Assembly (NCBI GenBank): GCA_030849075.1
Contig: JASAOO010003474.1
Location: 1-52,500 of the forward strand
Length of the DNA: 52,500 bases
DNA from: Zelonia costaricensis
Lineage: Eukaryota; Euglenozoa; Kinetoplastea; Trypanosomatida; Trypanosomatidae
Direction of reading: 5' to 3'
The position numbers were made by a program, and so were the translations under genes. Positions 1-9,641 of the stretch are shown here, one piece after another (position 1 is the first letter of the stretch; every line of letters begins with the position of its first letter). Below the pieces are notes generated by a model. It did not search any database, had not been told where the DNA came from, and saw nothing but the letters and a program-made list of their open reading frames with translations.

Positions 1-1050
1 CCTCCGTTGCCCCGCTGCAGGAGCGTGGGTGCCGTGCTCCGCAGAGTTGCGCCAGCCTTTTGCCATCCCCCTCCCCCTCCTCCCCCCGCATCACCCCCGC
101 CACACGCAAGGCGCAACACGCCGGCATCTCACCTCGTTCGTTTTCTCCCTCTCCCTCTCTTAGCTCTCGTCTACTATTTGGCAGTTGGCCGAGCCAACAT
201 ACCCTGAGTTCAACTTCTCGGTGTGCCGTGGTGCTTTCCGCGCGAGTATCTTTGCGTGTCTGCGTGTTCGGCTCTGCCCTGATCCACCTGCTTTTTCATC
301 TGCGCCCTCCACTTCCCCCTCCCCCTTGTCCTTCTCTCCACGTCCTTCCTTCGAAGTCGGAGAAGGTGCAGCCTCGCCGTCCTTCCTTGGCTGCCGGCAA
401 TTCCCCCCCCCCCCCCCGCTCCCTCCCGCCCACTGGCTCCACCCGCTTCTCCCTTCAGAGAAAGGCGAACCCACACAATACTGCTTCAACAAATCTCCCC
501 TCCCGACCTCTCTCTCTCTCTCTCTCTCTCGTGTGCCGCCCTCCTAGTCTGCGTTTGCTTCTTCTCCTTCTTCGTACTGAGGCGACGCACAAAATTCCGC
601 GCAGTGCAGCAGACGCCACCCGCCGCGGACGTAGACGTGCGCGCACGCCGACAGGACCCACGTATTTGCTCTGTGATCTGTAGCTTGTGTGTGTGTGTGT
701 TGTTCTCCCCAAACAACCCGTTGTCACTTTCGCTTTCTACCTTCTTCTCCGCCCACCCGCCCCCCCCCCTCTCCCGTTCTGAGTGTGTCTATCTGTCCGT
801 TTGTGTGTGTGCGTGTGCGGCGTCATCGCGCATCGTGTCCTCGACGCAACACCACCGCTGCCGCATTGATCGCCTTCGTTTGTTGTTCTCGTGCGCGTTC
901 CTCGTCGCTCCTCGTTTGTGTTGAACTCTGCTGTGTTGTGTATTGCGTCGCATTGCGGTCTCCTTGTTTGTCCTTGATTGCGCTGGACTGTCCCTCGCTT
1001 TCCCGCCACCCCCCCCCCGCCCTCCTCCTCCCTCTTGCTCTCGTTCTCCG
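1..1050. other. Spacer and 5' UTR upstream of the permease gene
   Basis: No protein gene is supported here. The stretch holds a C15 run (about 403-417), a (CT)n repeat (508-530), short GT runs near 687-700 and 800-815, and several pyrimidine tracts. The open frames that cross it are proline/serine-rich translations of low-complexity DNA. The last ~270 bases are the likely 5' UTR of the permease. Confidence 0.7.
725..783 (+). promoter_or_regulatory. Predicted trans-splice acceptor (polypyrimidine tract + AG) for permease
   Basis: A long C/T tract (about 725-780) is followed by AG at 782-783. No other AG dinucleotide occurs between this one and the ATG at 1051, so it is the only acceptor that fits this start without a uselessly distant one. 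The implied 5' UTR is about 267 nt. That trypanosomatid mRNAs receive a spliced leader at such sites is established; use of this particular site is inferred. Confidence 0.6.
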
Positions 1051-4000
1051 ATGGCTGACGCAGTAGACCGTGCAGCCATGTACGACGAGGCCGTGCCCGT
1101 CAAGGAGGCCAAGGATGCGCCGGACAACACCGGGGTGTGGGAGGCGATCAAGCTGAGCTGGGCCTACACCACCGCCGACGTCCGCCGCCGGCCGCGCAAC
1201 ATCGTCATCGGCATCTTGGCTGTCATGCTGCTCGTCTTCTTCTCTGGCGTCGTGCTCGTGGGGATCTGGAAGGCGCCGTACGTGCTGCTGCGGCTGGCGG
1301 AGCTGACGGTGGGTGAGATGGATGTGATCCTCTACGGCGGCGGCTCGACGGTGCTGCTCAACTACACGAACCTCAACCTATCCCTCTCCACCTCGCCGGT
1401 GGTGGCCGGCTCGGCGCCTCGCTGGCTCGCCCGCGCGGAGCTGAGCTCCGAGGCGGGCTACCGCGCCCGGCAGAGCCAGGCCCCCCTCAGCGGCCCACTC
1501 GGGCGCAGCACCGCCGCGAACGTGATGCTCATCAACTCGGAGCTGGAGGCGCAGGCGGGCATTGGCCGCGGTTGGCCGTACCGCGAGATCGGCTACGACG
1601 AGGCGCAGATCTTCTACACAGCCTCCGAGTACATCGGCATCGCCGGCAACAAGGGACAGCGGGTGCACCTCAGCTTGAACACCTCCACCCTGGGCTCGGC
1701 GCTCGGCTCCAACAACCCGCTCAACTTCAACATCACGCGCCCGACCACCGTGACGGACCCCCTGTCCTTCTACCTCAACGCCTTCTTCGCGCTCAACAAC
1801 ATCTCCGGCGACAGCGTCTCGCTCTTCAACGTCAGTACGCTCGATCTGGCCGCCACCATGGCGGACGCCGTGGAGTTGACCGCTGGCAAGTACTCGAGCG
1901 TGCTGGGCAACATCGTGATTATGGACTGCCGCCAGTTCTTCTCGCTGCTGGTGGACCAGAGCTGCCTCTTCGGGCCGCAGACCATCAACCCGGCGCAGGG
2001 GTACTACTTCCCGACGGCTGCTGACCTCTTCAACATCTCGATGCCCTCGCTCAACGCCTTCAACATTCAGGACTTCGCGATGATGGTGGTGGTGATGCTG
2101 GAGGGGCGCTACGACATGTACTACTCCGACACCACCCCGCGCATCCGCCAGCTGACGGAGAAGAGCAACGCGCTCATGCAAGCGGTGGGGCTCACCTTCG
2201 ACGGCACCGTGCAGTTCCCGGTCGAGATGACGCTGGAGACATTCGACACGTTCCGCATCCTCATGACGGCGGCCTTCGTCACAGTGGTGGTCGGCATCGT
2301 CGTGCTCGGCTGCATTCTCATGTTCACGCTGCTGCAGATCAACGCGGAGGAGCGGCAGTTCGAGCTGGCGATGATTCGGGCGCAGGGCATGCCGCAGCGG
2401 CAGATTATCGGCATCCTCGTCATGCAGACGCTCGCCTTCACCATCCCGGGCACCGTGCTCGGCGTCGGGCTCGTGTGCACGGCGAACGTCGTCGTGGAGG
2501 CGCTTCTGGCAAGTTTCACGAAGGCGCCGTGGCGGCCCGGCGATGTGCCGGCGGTGGCGCTCATCATCAGCATCCTGATGGGGCTCGTGCTGCCGCTCGT
2601 CGCGACGTACGGGCCGGTGACCGGGGCCCTGAGCAGCAGCCTGCGCGACGCGTTGGACATCTACCGCCAGGCGTACAACGAGGCGCACGTGAAGGCGATG
2701 CGGCTGGAGGAGATGGGTCTGCAGATGTGGCAGATCTTCCTGGGCGGCTTTCTCGTCATCGCCGGCTTCCTGGTGTACTACTTGATGCCGATGAGTTTCA
2801 TCTTCTCCAACATGATGATGTTCTTCATCTTGCTCGACTTTGTGCTGATCTGCATGATTGCAGGCATGTGCATGATGATGTACGTGCTGCAGGGGCCGGC
2901 GGAGGTGTGCGTGCTCTATTTGCTGCTGTGGGGCCGCGAGACGCGGCTGTGGACGCTCATCCGCAAGAACCTGCGCAGTCACCGCGACCGCAACTCCAAG
3001 GCGTACATGATGTTCCTGCTCAGCGTCGCCTGCCTCGTCTCGTCGGGCATGATGTTCGGGCTCCTGGCCACCATCTCCTCGCAGCTGGCCGAGCTGACAA
3101 CCGGGGCGGAGATCACGGTCACCTCGTCGACGTTCTCGCAGCCGCTGGACCAGGACGACATCGACGCCTTCATGAAGGGCCAAGGCAGCGACTACGCGGC
3201 ACACTGGGCGTACACCTCCTTCCCCCTGAGCAGCTACCCGCAGATCGTGGGCAACACGCAGATCGGCAGCCTCATCGGCACCTTCAACAGCCTCGGCGTC
3301 CGGGCCGTGACGGAGAATTTCATGGACGCGACCTACGCCGACTTCAACATGGTCGACGTGTACCGGAGTGGCTACCCGTACCCCATCAACTCGGTTGGCC
3401 AGCGCGATGTGATCCAGAGCATGTTCCAGTACGCGCCCCGCAACTCCACCGACGATGTGCAGGAGCTCGTCGTGACAGGCTTCCCGCCGGGCGCACAAAT
3501 TCCTGACGTGTCCGCGAAGGAGACGTACGTGGTGCCCATCATCCTCTCCTCGGCGGCGCGCGACCAGATCGGGCTCGATGTTCCCGCCGCGGGCCAGCTG
3601 CGCTTCAGCTACCAGCTCAACAACACGAATGACCCTACGTCGACCATCTTCTACGTTGAGCCGCGCGCCATGATGAACCGGCTCTCCGGCTTCATCGCCG
3701 TCTCTTCGCTGCCGCTGCTCTTTAGATCCGGCACGCTGCTCACGCCCACCTCGTACTTCCTCGCCATGCTCGACCCCGTGAAGCTCGACTTCGGGGCGAC
3801 GACGACCAACGTCATCGACGAGGACGCAGTGCTGGAGGTGCGCCAGGCCGTGCTGTACGTGAAGCTGCGCGGCAACGTCACGAAGCGGGACCGCGAGTTC
3901 TTCGTCAACGCGCTGCAGGCGCACACGGACACGCTGTACCACACCACGGTCGACACCGCCGCCACGGTGGAGCAGCTCAGCTCCGTGCAGAACCTGATCA

Positions 4001-4398
4001 TGTACTTCTTCTACTTCAGCTCCGTCATCTGCATCATCCTGTGCGCGTTCATGATGTGGGTCACCTTCATCTCGAATGTGCAGCTGAACGCGTGGACGTT
4101 CGGCGTGCTCCGCTCGCTCGGCTTCCGCACCGCGCAGCTGATCCGCAGCGCCGTGTACGAGGCGCTCTGCATCGTCCTCTCGGCCTTTGTGTTTGGCATG
4201 GGCGTCGGCGTTGCGGCGGGTGTGACGATGGCTTCCGAGCTGTGCAAGATCATGGTGATCCCCTTCTACTTCAGCTTCCCCTACGTGCTGGTGCTGATCG
4301 TGCTCGGCCTCGCCCTCGTGGCTGCTGTGGTCGGCTCCATTGTGCCCTTCCTGTCGCTGCGAAACAAGCCTATTTCCTCCGTGCTCCGTGGCATCTGA
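1051..4398 (+). CDS. FtsX-like permease family membrane protein (1115 aa)
   Basis: A large polytopic membrane protein with two FtsX/MacB-type permease units. One membrane segment lies at about residues 51-73. It is followed by a ~330-residue extracytoplasmic domain with many Asn-X-Ser/Thr sites, then a first helix cluster (from ~409) whose loop RQFELAMIRAQGMPQ (~434-448) is the characteristic FtsX loop after a helix. More helices follow at ~570-650 and ~650-700, then a second ectodomain, and a C-terminal helix cluster (~983-1110) with the related loop AWTFGVLRSLGF. The family normally works with ABC ATPases or in lipid/lipoprotein export; no ATPase partner lies nearby and the substrate is unknown. 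The ATG at 1051 was chosen because the frame upstream has no ATG and reads as pyrimidine-rich UTR. Family assignment is firm, function is not. Confidence 0.85.
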   Translation: MADAVDRAAMYDEAVPVKEAKDAPDNTGVWEAIKLSWAYTTADVRRRPRNIVIGILAVMLLVFFSGVVLVGIWKAPYVLLRLAELTVGEMDVILYGGGSTVLLNYTNLNLSLSTSPVVAGSAPRWLARAELSSEAGYRARQSQAPLSGPLGRSTAANVMLINSELEAQAGIGRGWPYREIGYDEAQIFYTASEYIGIAGNKGQRVHLSLNTSTLGSALGSNNPLNFNITRPTTVTDPLSFYLNAFFALNNISGDSVSLFNVSTLDLAATMADAVELTAGKYSSVLGNIVIMDCRQFFSLLVDQSCLFGPQTINPAQGYYFPTAADLFNISMPSLNAFNIQDFAMMVVVMLEGRYDMYYSDTTPRIRQLTEKSNALMQAVGLTFDGTVQFPVEMTLETFDTFRILMTAAFVTVVVGIVVLGCILMFTLLQINAEERQFELAMIRAQGMPQRQIIGILVMQTLAFTIPGTVLGVGLVCTANVVVEALLASFTKAPWRPGDVPAVALIISILMGLVLPLVATYGPVTGALSSSLRDALDIYRQAYNEAHVKAMRLEEMGLQMWQIFLGGFLVIAGFLVYYLMPMSFIFSNMMMFFILLDFVLICMIAGMCMMMYVLQGPAEVCVLYLLLWGRETRLWTLIRKNLRSHRDRNSKAYMMFLLSVACLVSSGMMFGLLATISSQLAELTTGAEITVTSSTFSQPLDQDDIDAFMKGQGSDYAAHWAYTSFPLSSYPQIVGNTQIGSLIGTFNSLGVRAVTENFMDATYADFNMVDVYRSGYPYPINSVGQRDVIQSMFQYAPRNSTDDVQELVVTGFPPGAQIPDVSAKETYVVPIILSSAARDQIGLDVPAAGQLRFSYQLNNTNDPTSTIFYVEPRAMMNRLSGFIAVSSLPLLFRSGTLLTPTSYFLAMLDPVKLDFGATTTNVIDEDAVLEVRQAVLYVKLRGNVTKRDREFFVNALQAHTDTLYHTTVDTAATVEQLSSVQNLIMYFFYFSSVICIILCAFMMWVTFISNVQLNAWTFGVLRSLGFRTAQLIRSAVYEALCIVLSAFVFGMGVGVAAGVTMASELCKIMVIPFYFSFPYVLVLIVLGLALVAAVVGSIVPFLSLRNKPISSVLRGI

Positions 4399-5429
4399 TG
4401 TGTGTGTGTCTGTCTCTTTGTGCGTCGCTGGTGCTGCGCCTGTTGCACCACGCGGACGCTTTTGCACAGGCGTGCGATGTGTCGAGGCCCGAAGGGGAGT
4501 GGAAGGCGGTCGGCTTGTAGAGGCGCGGTGGAAGCGCATGCCGTATCCCCACCCACTCTCCCCCTCTTCAGCCTTGCCAGGCATACGCTCACACGCGCTC
4601 TCTTCTGCCTTTGGAACACACATAATTCGTGCGATAAGCAGCTGAAACCCACCCCAAGCTCCGTTGTGTGTGTGTGTGTAGGTGCACTCTTCCCTCTTTC
4701 TTTCCCGCACGACCCGTGTGCACGCAATGCGGAGGCGTGCACCTCTTCCCACAAAGACAAACACACACACACACACACACACGCACGCGCACACCGACTC
4801 AGCTAACCCAGCCCAAAGCCTACGGCGCACAACTTCTTCTCCCCCGCCCTACTGTTCCTCCCTTCCTTCATTTTGTTCGATTGCTGCCAGCCCTACCCGC
4901 ACGTCGTGAATGCGTCTCGTCTCCTTCCCCCACCCATTCCCTTCCCTCCCTCTCAGGGCGACATCGCTGTTGTTTGCTCGCTCGTCAGGTATGCGTTGAT
5001 ACTCTCTTCTTACGTTGTTTTTTAAATTTGCGTCTATTGTTTGTTTGCTTGCGTGCCTCGATTGATTTTCATCTTCGTTGACGTCGCCGTCACTTCCGCC
5101 TGTCTCGTCCGTTCTCTCTTGCCCTCTCCTCTGCGGCAGCCACGGCTCCCTCCTCCTCCGCGACGTCGGCCCCCTTCTCTCTCCCTCATCCGTGCAACTA
5201 CACAGCAGCTGTGGCATCTGGCGGCCCTCCAGTGGTGTGAGGAGGGTGTCATGGTGCAGCGCTGGCGTCGTCACCACGCATAGCTCGTGTCCATCTCTCT
5301 GCTCAGGGCTTCGAGAGCGGTTCTCAGACTGCGTCTCCTTCGAGCGCTACTCGTAAATGCCCCTTCCGCATGGAAAGCTCGACCTCAACGCGCATCATAC
5401 TTCCACGCCGAACCCCCGGTACACAAGTT

Positions 5430-5431
<2 letters not shown>

Positions 5432-5476
<45 letters not shown>
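5432..5476 (+). repeat. (GT)n microsatellite, 45 nt
   Basis: An uninterrupted GT dinucleotide repeat, the longest in the window, in the spacer downstream of the permease gene. Likely length-polymorphic between strains. Confidence 0.95.
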
Positions 5477-5477
<1 letters not shown>

Positions 5478-6249
5478 CGGTGAATGCGTGACCGTAAGTG
5501 TGTGTAGATCTACGAGCGATAATCACGTGTTTCTGCTGTCGTCCTATAAAGGCAGGAGGAGAGTGCAACGGCCCGACTCAACGCAATATCAACCAACATC
5601 GGTCAACGTGGTGCATCAACCTGATTCGGGGGAGTCGTTCGAGGTGTGTATGGGGCTCTGTTACGTGGCAGTAGTTCCAGGGCGGGCGCAGTGCGGCACG
5701 TTTGGTGGGTTCACCATCACGATTATAACAAGCCGCGCAACTCGAAGCGAGGATCTCTTAGCAGAGCCTCCAAACACCCGATCCTCCCCGCCCTGTCCTT
5801 GGTGACAGAGCCGCCACCTCAACAGTCCTCGCCCTTGCGAGGCACGCCTCTACGGTGCCTGGCTGCCAGGACGCTCTTCCACGTGCGTTGGCGTGCGTGT
5901 CCGTCTCCCCCTCCGGCTCCCAAGCGTACCTACCGCACACCGCGCTTCCCCCTTTCACCCCCACTCCTCCTCACTCCTTCGCTGCCTCTCTCGTCTCGTC
6001 GTACGAAACGCTCGACACGTCGACACACCCGGACGTGCGTGATGGGTGCAGCATCGTCACTGCCTTCGCATAAACACATCGCTCACCCCGCAGCACCACG
6101 CGTGTCCTCCCTTCGGCCTTTTTTTTGCGCTGACTCCGCCGCAGTTCGCCCGCCTCCCCCCCCCCAGCCGGTCCGACCGCGCCTCTTTGTCTTGGCGTGT
6201 GGTGTGGTGTGGTGGTATTGCGTTGCCCTTGCGAGTCCCCCGCTCACAC

Positions 6250-6291
6250 ACCCCCTCATCCCCCCACCCCCCCCCTCCATTGATTCTGCAG
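6250..6291 (+). promoter_or_regulatory. Predicted trans-splice acceptor for CHAP protein gene
   Basis: A C-rich tract (6250-6278) runs into CTCCATTGATTCTGCAG, ending in AG at 6290-6291. The implied 5' UTR is about 61 nt to the ATG at 6353. Inferred from the standard layout. Confidence 0.5.
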
Positions 6292-6352
6292 TATCCCGCT
6301 ACGCCCAGCTCTTCCTTTCGAAGGTACCAGCGTTGTGCGAGGGAGTCCCCTG

Positions 6353-7240
6353 ATGGGGTCGGCCTCCTCCAGTAGAGCCGACACCGCCATGCTAAACCCC
6401 ACGGGCGCGTACGACGCACCGCGGCCTCTTGCCACGCGCCAGCCCACCGGCGCATCAGCAGAGACGGCGTCGGGGGTAACCGCCATGAGCTCGACCCTCG
6501 TCAGTGCGGGCCGCGTCCGCGGTATGACGCTGCACGACGTCTGCGGCTACACCCGCCACGGCGTGCCCGCCTACAGCAACGGCTCGTCAAACACATGGAC
6601 GAACACGAAGCACTTCCGCGAAGGCGTCTTCATGGGGTACCAGTGGCAGTGCGTCGAGTTCGCGCGGCGCTGGCTGTGGATGACGCAGCGGCTGCTGCTG
6701 CCGGAGCGCGACTGCGCCTACAGTTTTTCCGCGTGCAATTATGTGTACAGGCTCAAGAACGATCCAGCGCCGCTGCCCTCACAGCGCCGCCGCCTGGAGA
6801 CCGCCGCCGCGTCTGGCCTCTCCACGCCGGCATCGCCGAACGAAGTGAGCGCCGCGACGCAGCAGGCATTGCTGGGGCCGCGCGAGGACAAGGAGGCGTG
6901 GGAGAAGGTGCCGGCCCTGTTCGTGAAGCAAGGCTCGCTGGTGCCGCCGGTGGCGGACAGCCTCATTGTTTACCCAATGAGCTGGGGCAGCCCGTGGGGC
7001 CACATCGGCGTCATCACGGCTGTCGACCTCGAGCGCAAGCTCGTCTACGTGGCGGACCAGAATCGGTTCTTCCACGACTGGAAGGGCAAGCCGTACAGCG
7101 CGGTGTTCCGGCTGGAGGTGAGCAACGGCCGCTTCTACATCCGCGACCACGAGAGCGAGTGCAAGGGGTGGCTGACCTTCCCCGGTATCGTGGAGGGGCA
7201 CGAGGTGGAAGTCAAGCAGAAGGAACAGAGCTGCTACTAG
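6353..7240 (+). CDS. CHAP-domain amidase/peptidase-like protein (D-alanyl-glycyl endopeptidase-like), predicted N-myristoylated
   Basis: A 295-residue cysteine amidase/peptidase of the CHAP superfamily (NlpC/P60-like papain fold). The nucleophile motif GYQWQCVEFARRW places Cys100; the histidine motif WGHIGVITAVD places His217; the third catalytic position is probably Asp235 in VADQN. This motif set closely resembles the amidase half of glutathionylspermidine and trypanothione synthetases, so an amide of a glutathione-polyamine conjugate is a plausible substrate. Relatives are commonly annotated as D-alanyl-glycyl endopeptidase-like, a name taken from bacterial wall enzymes. Translation most likely starts at ATG 6353, giving MGSASSS, a good N-myristoylation signal (Gly2, Ser6), so membrane attachment is predicted. 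A low-complexity insert (~134-180) separates the catalytic motifs. Bacterial ancestry of the domain is likely; the substrate is inferred. Confidence 0.85.
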   Translation: MGSASSSRADTAMLNPTGAYDAPRPLATRQPTGASAETASGVTAMSSTLVSAGRVRGMTLHDVCGYTRHGVPAYSNGSSNTWTNTKHFREGVFMGYQWQCVEFARRWLWMTQRLLLPERDCAYSFSACNYVYRLKNDPAPLPSQRRRLETAAASGLSTPASPNEVSAATQQALLGPREDKEAWEKVPALFVKQGSLVPPVADSLIVYPMSWGSPWGHIGVITAVDLERKLVYVADQNRFFHDWKGKPYSAVFRLEVSNGRFYIRDHESECKGWLTFPGIVEGHEVEVKQKEQSCY

Positions 7241-7298
7241 CACGCAACGGCACAACGCTGCCTTGTGTTGTGCACCCCCCCCCACGTCCTCACACACG

Positions 7299-7426
7299 GC
7301 CCTCTACCCCTCCACCGCTCCCCCCCCCCCCCCCCCGACACCACCGCCTCTCCCGTGCCACAAACNGCCCTCTACCCCTCCACCGCCCCCCCCCCCCGAC
7401 ACCACCGGCTCTCCCGTGCCACAAAC
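7299..7426. repeat. Two-copy tandem repeat of ~60-67 nt split by an N
   Basis: Copy 1 (7299-7365) and copy 2 (7367-7426) share the same ends and the same C-run centre, differing mainly in C-run length plus two substitutions. A single N at 7366 sits exactly at the junction. Either a real tandem repeat with a gap or an assembly artefact; the true copy number may be higher. Confidence 0.85.
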
Positions 7427-9563
7427 ACACGGGACGCTGCGCCGCCTCTGCGATGGGGGGAACGGCGCCTCGCGGGTCTTTTTTATTGGTGTATCGTCAG
7501 AAGGGAGTCGACGGAGTCGACTCCAACACGACGCTGACCTCGCGATGCGTCGACGCCTCGTGTGCGCGTGCTCTCCTCGGCGTGCATGGCGGAGGTTGTG
7601 ACGCACGCTTGTGTATGTGTGTGTGTGTGTGGTGTCCAGCCTCTGCACACTCGACGGTGTGTCAAGGGTCCCGCTCTCGCAGCGAGCCCAAACGCCCTTT
7701 TCATCTCTCTCTCTATCTGACACATGCCCGTGCCTGACGCAGCTCGCTCCGCGCACACGGGCAGCCTAAAGCCGCCCACTCCTGATCTCTGACGCTCCCT
7801 CCCTCCTCCGTTTCCCTGAGCGCCCTTGCACAGTTTTTTTTTTTCTTCGTGTGTGCTCTCGCTTTGCTTTCCGCCTTCACGTGCAACGCGTGGGTCTATG
7901 TGTGTGTGTGTGTCTCTCTGTCTCTGCATGTGTTTCTGCTTCGGATGCACCACCATCGCCATCGGCGCGTCAACGACCACCATCTGGCGTGGTCCTATTA
8001 TTGGCAAGAGGGGTGGAACGGGAGTAAGGGAGGGTTGATCTTCGGCTTCCCGCGCAACCGCACCACCCCCCTCCCCCGCCCCCTACGAGCCTCGGCACTG
8101 ATTGGGTTTGTTGTGATTCTTGGCGCGTGGCTACACCAACGCGTTGCGGGCGCCTGTGCCGAGAGCACGGCGGTCTCGCTGTGGTGTGCCGCACAGCACA
8201 GTCGAAATGGGTGCGTTGACATCACACACGTGTGTGCCACGGAGTCCTCCTTCTTCGTGGCTCACTTCTTCTTTTCTTCTCATGCGCGGCGACGTCTTGT
8301 TTTTTTGTTTTTTTTTTTTGGGGGGTCGGCGTGTCGGCGTACGGTGGTCCGCCTCTGCGGGCGTGTGCCCGTGTCGCGGTGGTCCCCTCCCCCCTTTCCC
8401 CCTCTTTCCTTCATCGTCGTTTCGACGTGCTGCTTTGCTTTTTGCGCTTCTGCGCTGTGGTGTGTTGCCTCCTCGACGTCCCTCTTCCCTTCTTGATTGC
8501 GGCCGTCTCCTGCTGCGTGCGTGGCGGCTGCACGCGATTTGATGTCCCGACAACGGAGCTTCCTTTTTTCCTCTGTTCTGTAGTCTTCTTGTGTTTGTGC
8601 TACTCCGCTCTTCTCTCGACTCACTCTACCCCAGTGACCGACATGTGTGTGTGTGTGCATGTGTGGCTGAGCTCACCTCTTCTTCCCCTCTTTCTCGCGT
8701 GTGGAGCAACCGCACTGGCCACACAAACGCACGCAACCAGTCCGAAGCACTCGGTGTCTGTGGGTGACACAGAAGTGCAGGAGCATCGGCGGCCTCGCCC
8801 CCTTTTCCCCGATTCCGCCGTGTCAACCAGGAAGCGACATCGGCGTGGTAAGCTGGCTTGCAAAGGGGCGCCGGTGGGGGGTGGGGGGCAGTCGTACGAG
8901 GAAGGCGCCGCGTTGTGCCAGCGCACATCGTTGCCGCGTGGTGTGCGAGGCAACGCCGGCGTCTCCCCACTTCGCCCCCGCTCTCCCCTCCCCCTTCCCT
9001 TCATCAGATTCCTTCTTATCAGCCTTGCTCTCCTCATGCACCGTACTGAGAGGGGGGCAGGCAGGGGTACAATGCGTTTAGGCCAGATGCGAGAGTGCCA
9101 CCCGAAATGAGCAACGAGAACCGAACACACAAGCGTATAAGCAAGCCCACGAGAAGCGTGCGCAGTGCTTATCTCGCGGTGCCCCTTCTCCCCCTGACGT
9201 GGGGACTGCGGCCGTGAGAGGCGCGCACGAATTGCCTGACCCACGCACGCCTCCCCTCTCTCTCACGACATGCAGAAGGCTGTGCCCAAGCACCAAGCTC
9301 GCACCATCCACTCCGCCCCTCGCTCCGTCTCCCCCTAACCTGGTATGCCGACGCTGCCCCGTAACCCACAGACCGTGCGGTGCCACCTCGTGCTCAGCAA
9401 CACTCCGCCCCCCCCCCTCAGCCTCCACCCCCGCGTCCCTCGCCGCTCACGCAGCACGCCACCTTTGAACATACAGGCCGCCGCAAGGCAAGGCTCGCTC
9501 GTCCACGTGGACATCAGCGTGAACAGAAGGAGAAGGGCAACGCGCGTGCGAAGGTGCGCTTCA

Positions 9564-9601
9564 GCCCCCCACCCCCCACCCTTCCCCACGCCCCGCTCGA
9601 G
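9564..9601 (+). promoter_or_regulatory. Predicted trans-splice acceptor for Pro/Ala-rich protein gene
   Basis: A C-rich tract (9564-9598) is followed by AG at 9600-9601, 40 nt before the ATG at 9642. It favours that ATG over the in-frame ATG at 9345, which would lie upstream of the splice site. Confidence 0.45.
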
Positions 9602-9641
9602 CGGAGTGCGATTGGCGCCTTCGTTGCCTCACCCACCGCCC

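Larger units (their letters stand above)
4399..6352. other. Spacer between permease and CHAP protein genes
   Basis: No gene is supported. A TG-rich stretch starts right after the stop codon, an (AC)n run lies at about 4761-4782, and a 45-nt perfect (GT)n at 5432-5476. A less C-rich segment at about 5500-5770 contains a 51-codon ATG frame (start 5650) with no coding character. Pyrimidine tracts dominate after 5900. Confidence 0.65.
7241..9641. other. Long spacer between CHAP and Pro/Ala-rich protein genes
   Basis: Nothing in these 2.4 kb looks protein-coding. Contents are an interrupted tandem repeat with an N (7299-7426), a doubled GGAGTCGAC ending in a 12-bp palindrome (7504-7524), TG runs near 7614-7632 and 7900-7915, a T-rich stretch (8298-8321), and a G-rich patch on the + strand (8875-8890). 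The final part is pyrimidine-rich and leads to the next splice site. An ATG at 9345 opens in frame with the next gene but is probably UTR. Confidence 0.6.

Noticed and set aside
1378..4830. 1150-codon open frame on the - strand opposite the permease
   Set aside because: It mirrors the + gene: strong G/C third positions on the + strand remove stop codons from one antisense frame. The product is His/Arg/Asp-rich nonsense with no domain, and the + frame has clear FtsX motifs.
5650..5805. 51-codon ATG frame in the first spacer
   Set aside because: Short, no coding bias, no splice tract near it, no homology recognised.
9345..9641. N-terminal extension of the Pro/Ala-rich protein from ATG 9345
   Set aside because: The added residues are Pro/Arg-rich with UTR-like composition, and the splice-acceptor pattern at 9564-9601 would remove this ATG from the mature mRNA. 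Kept as an alternative only.
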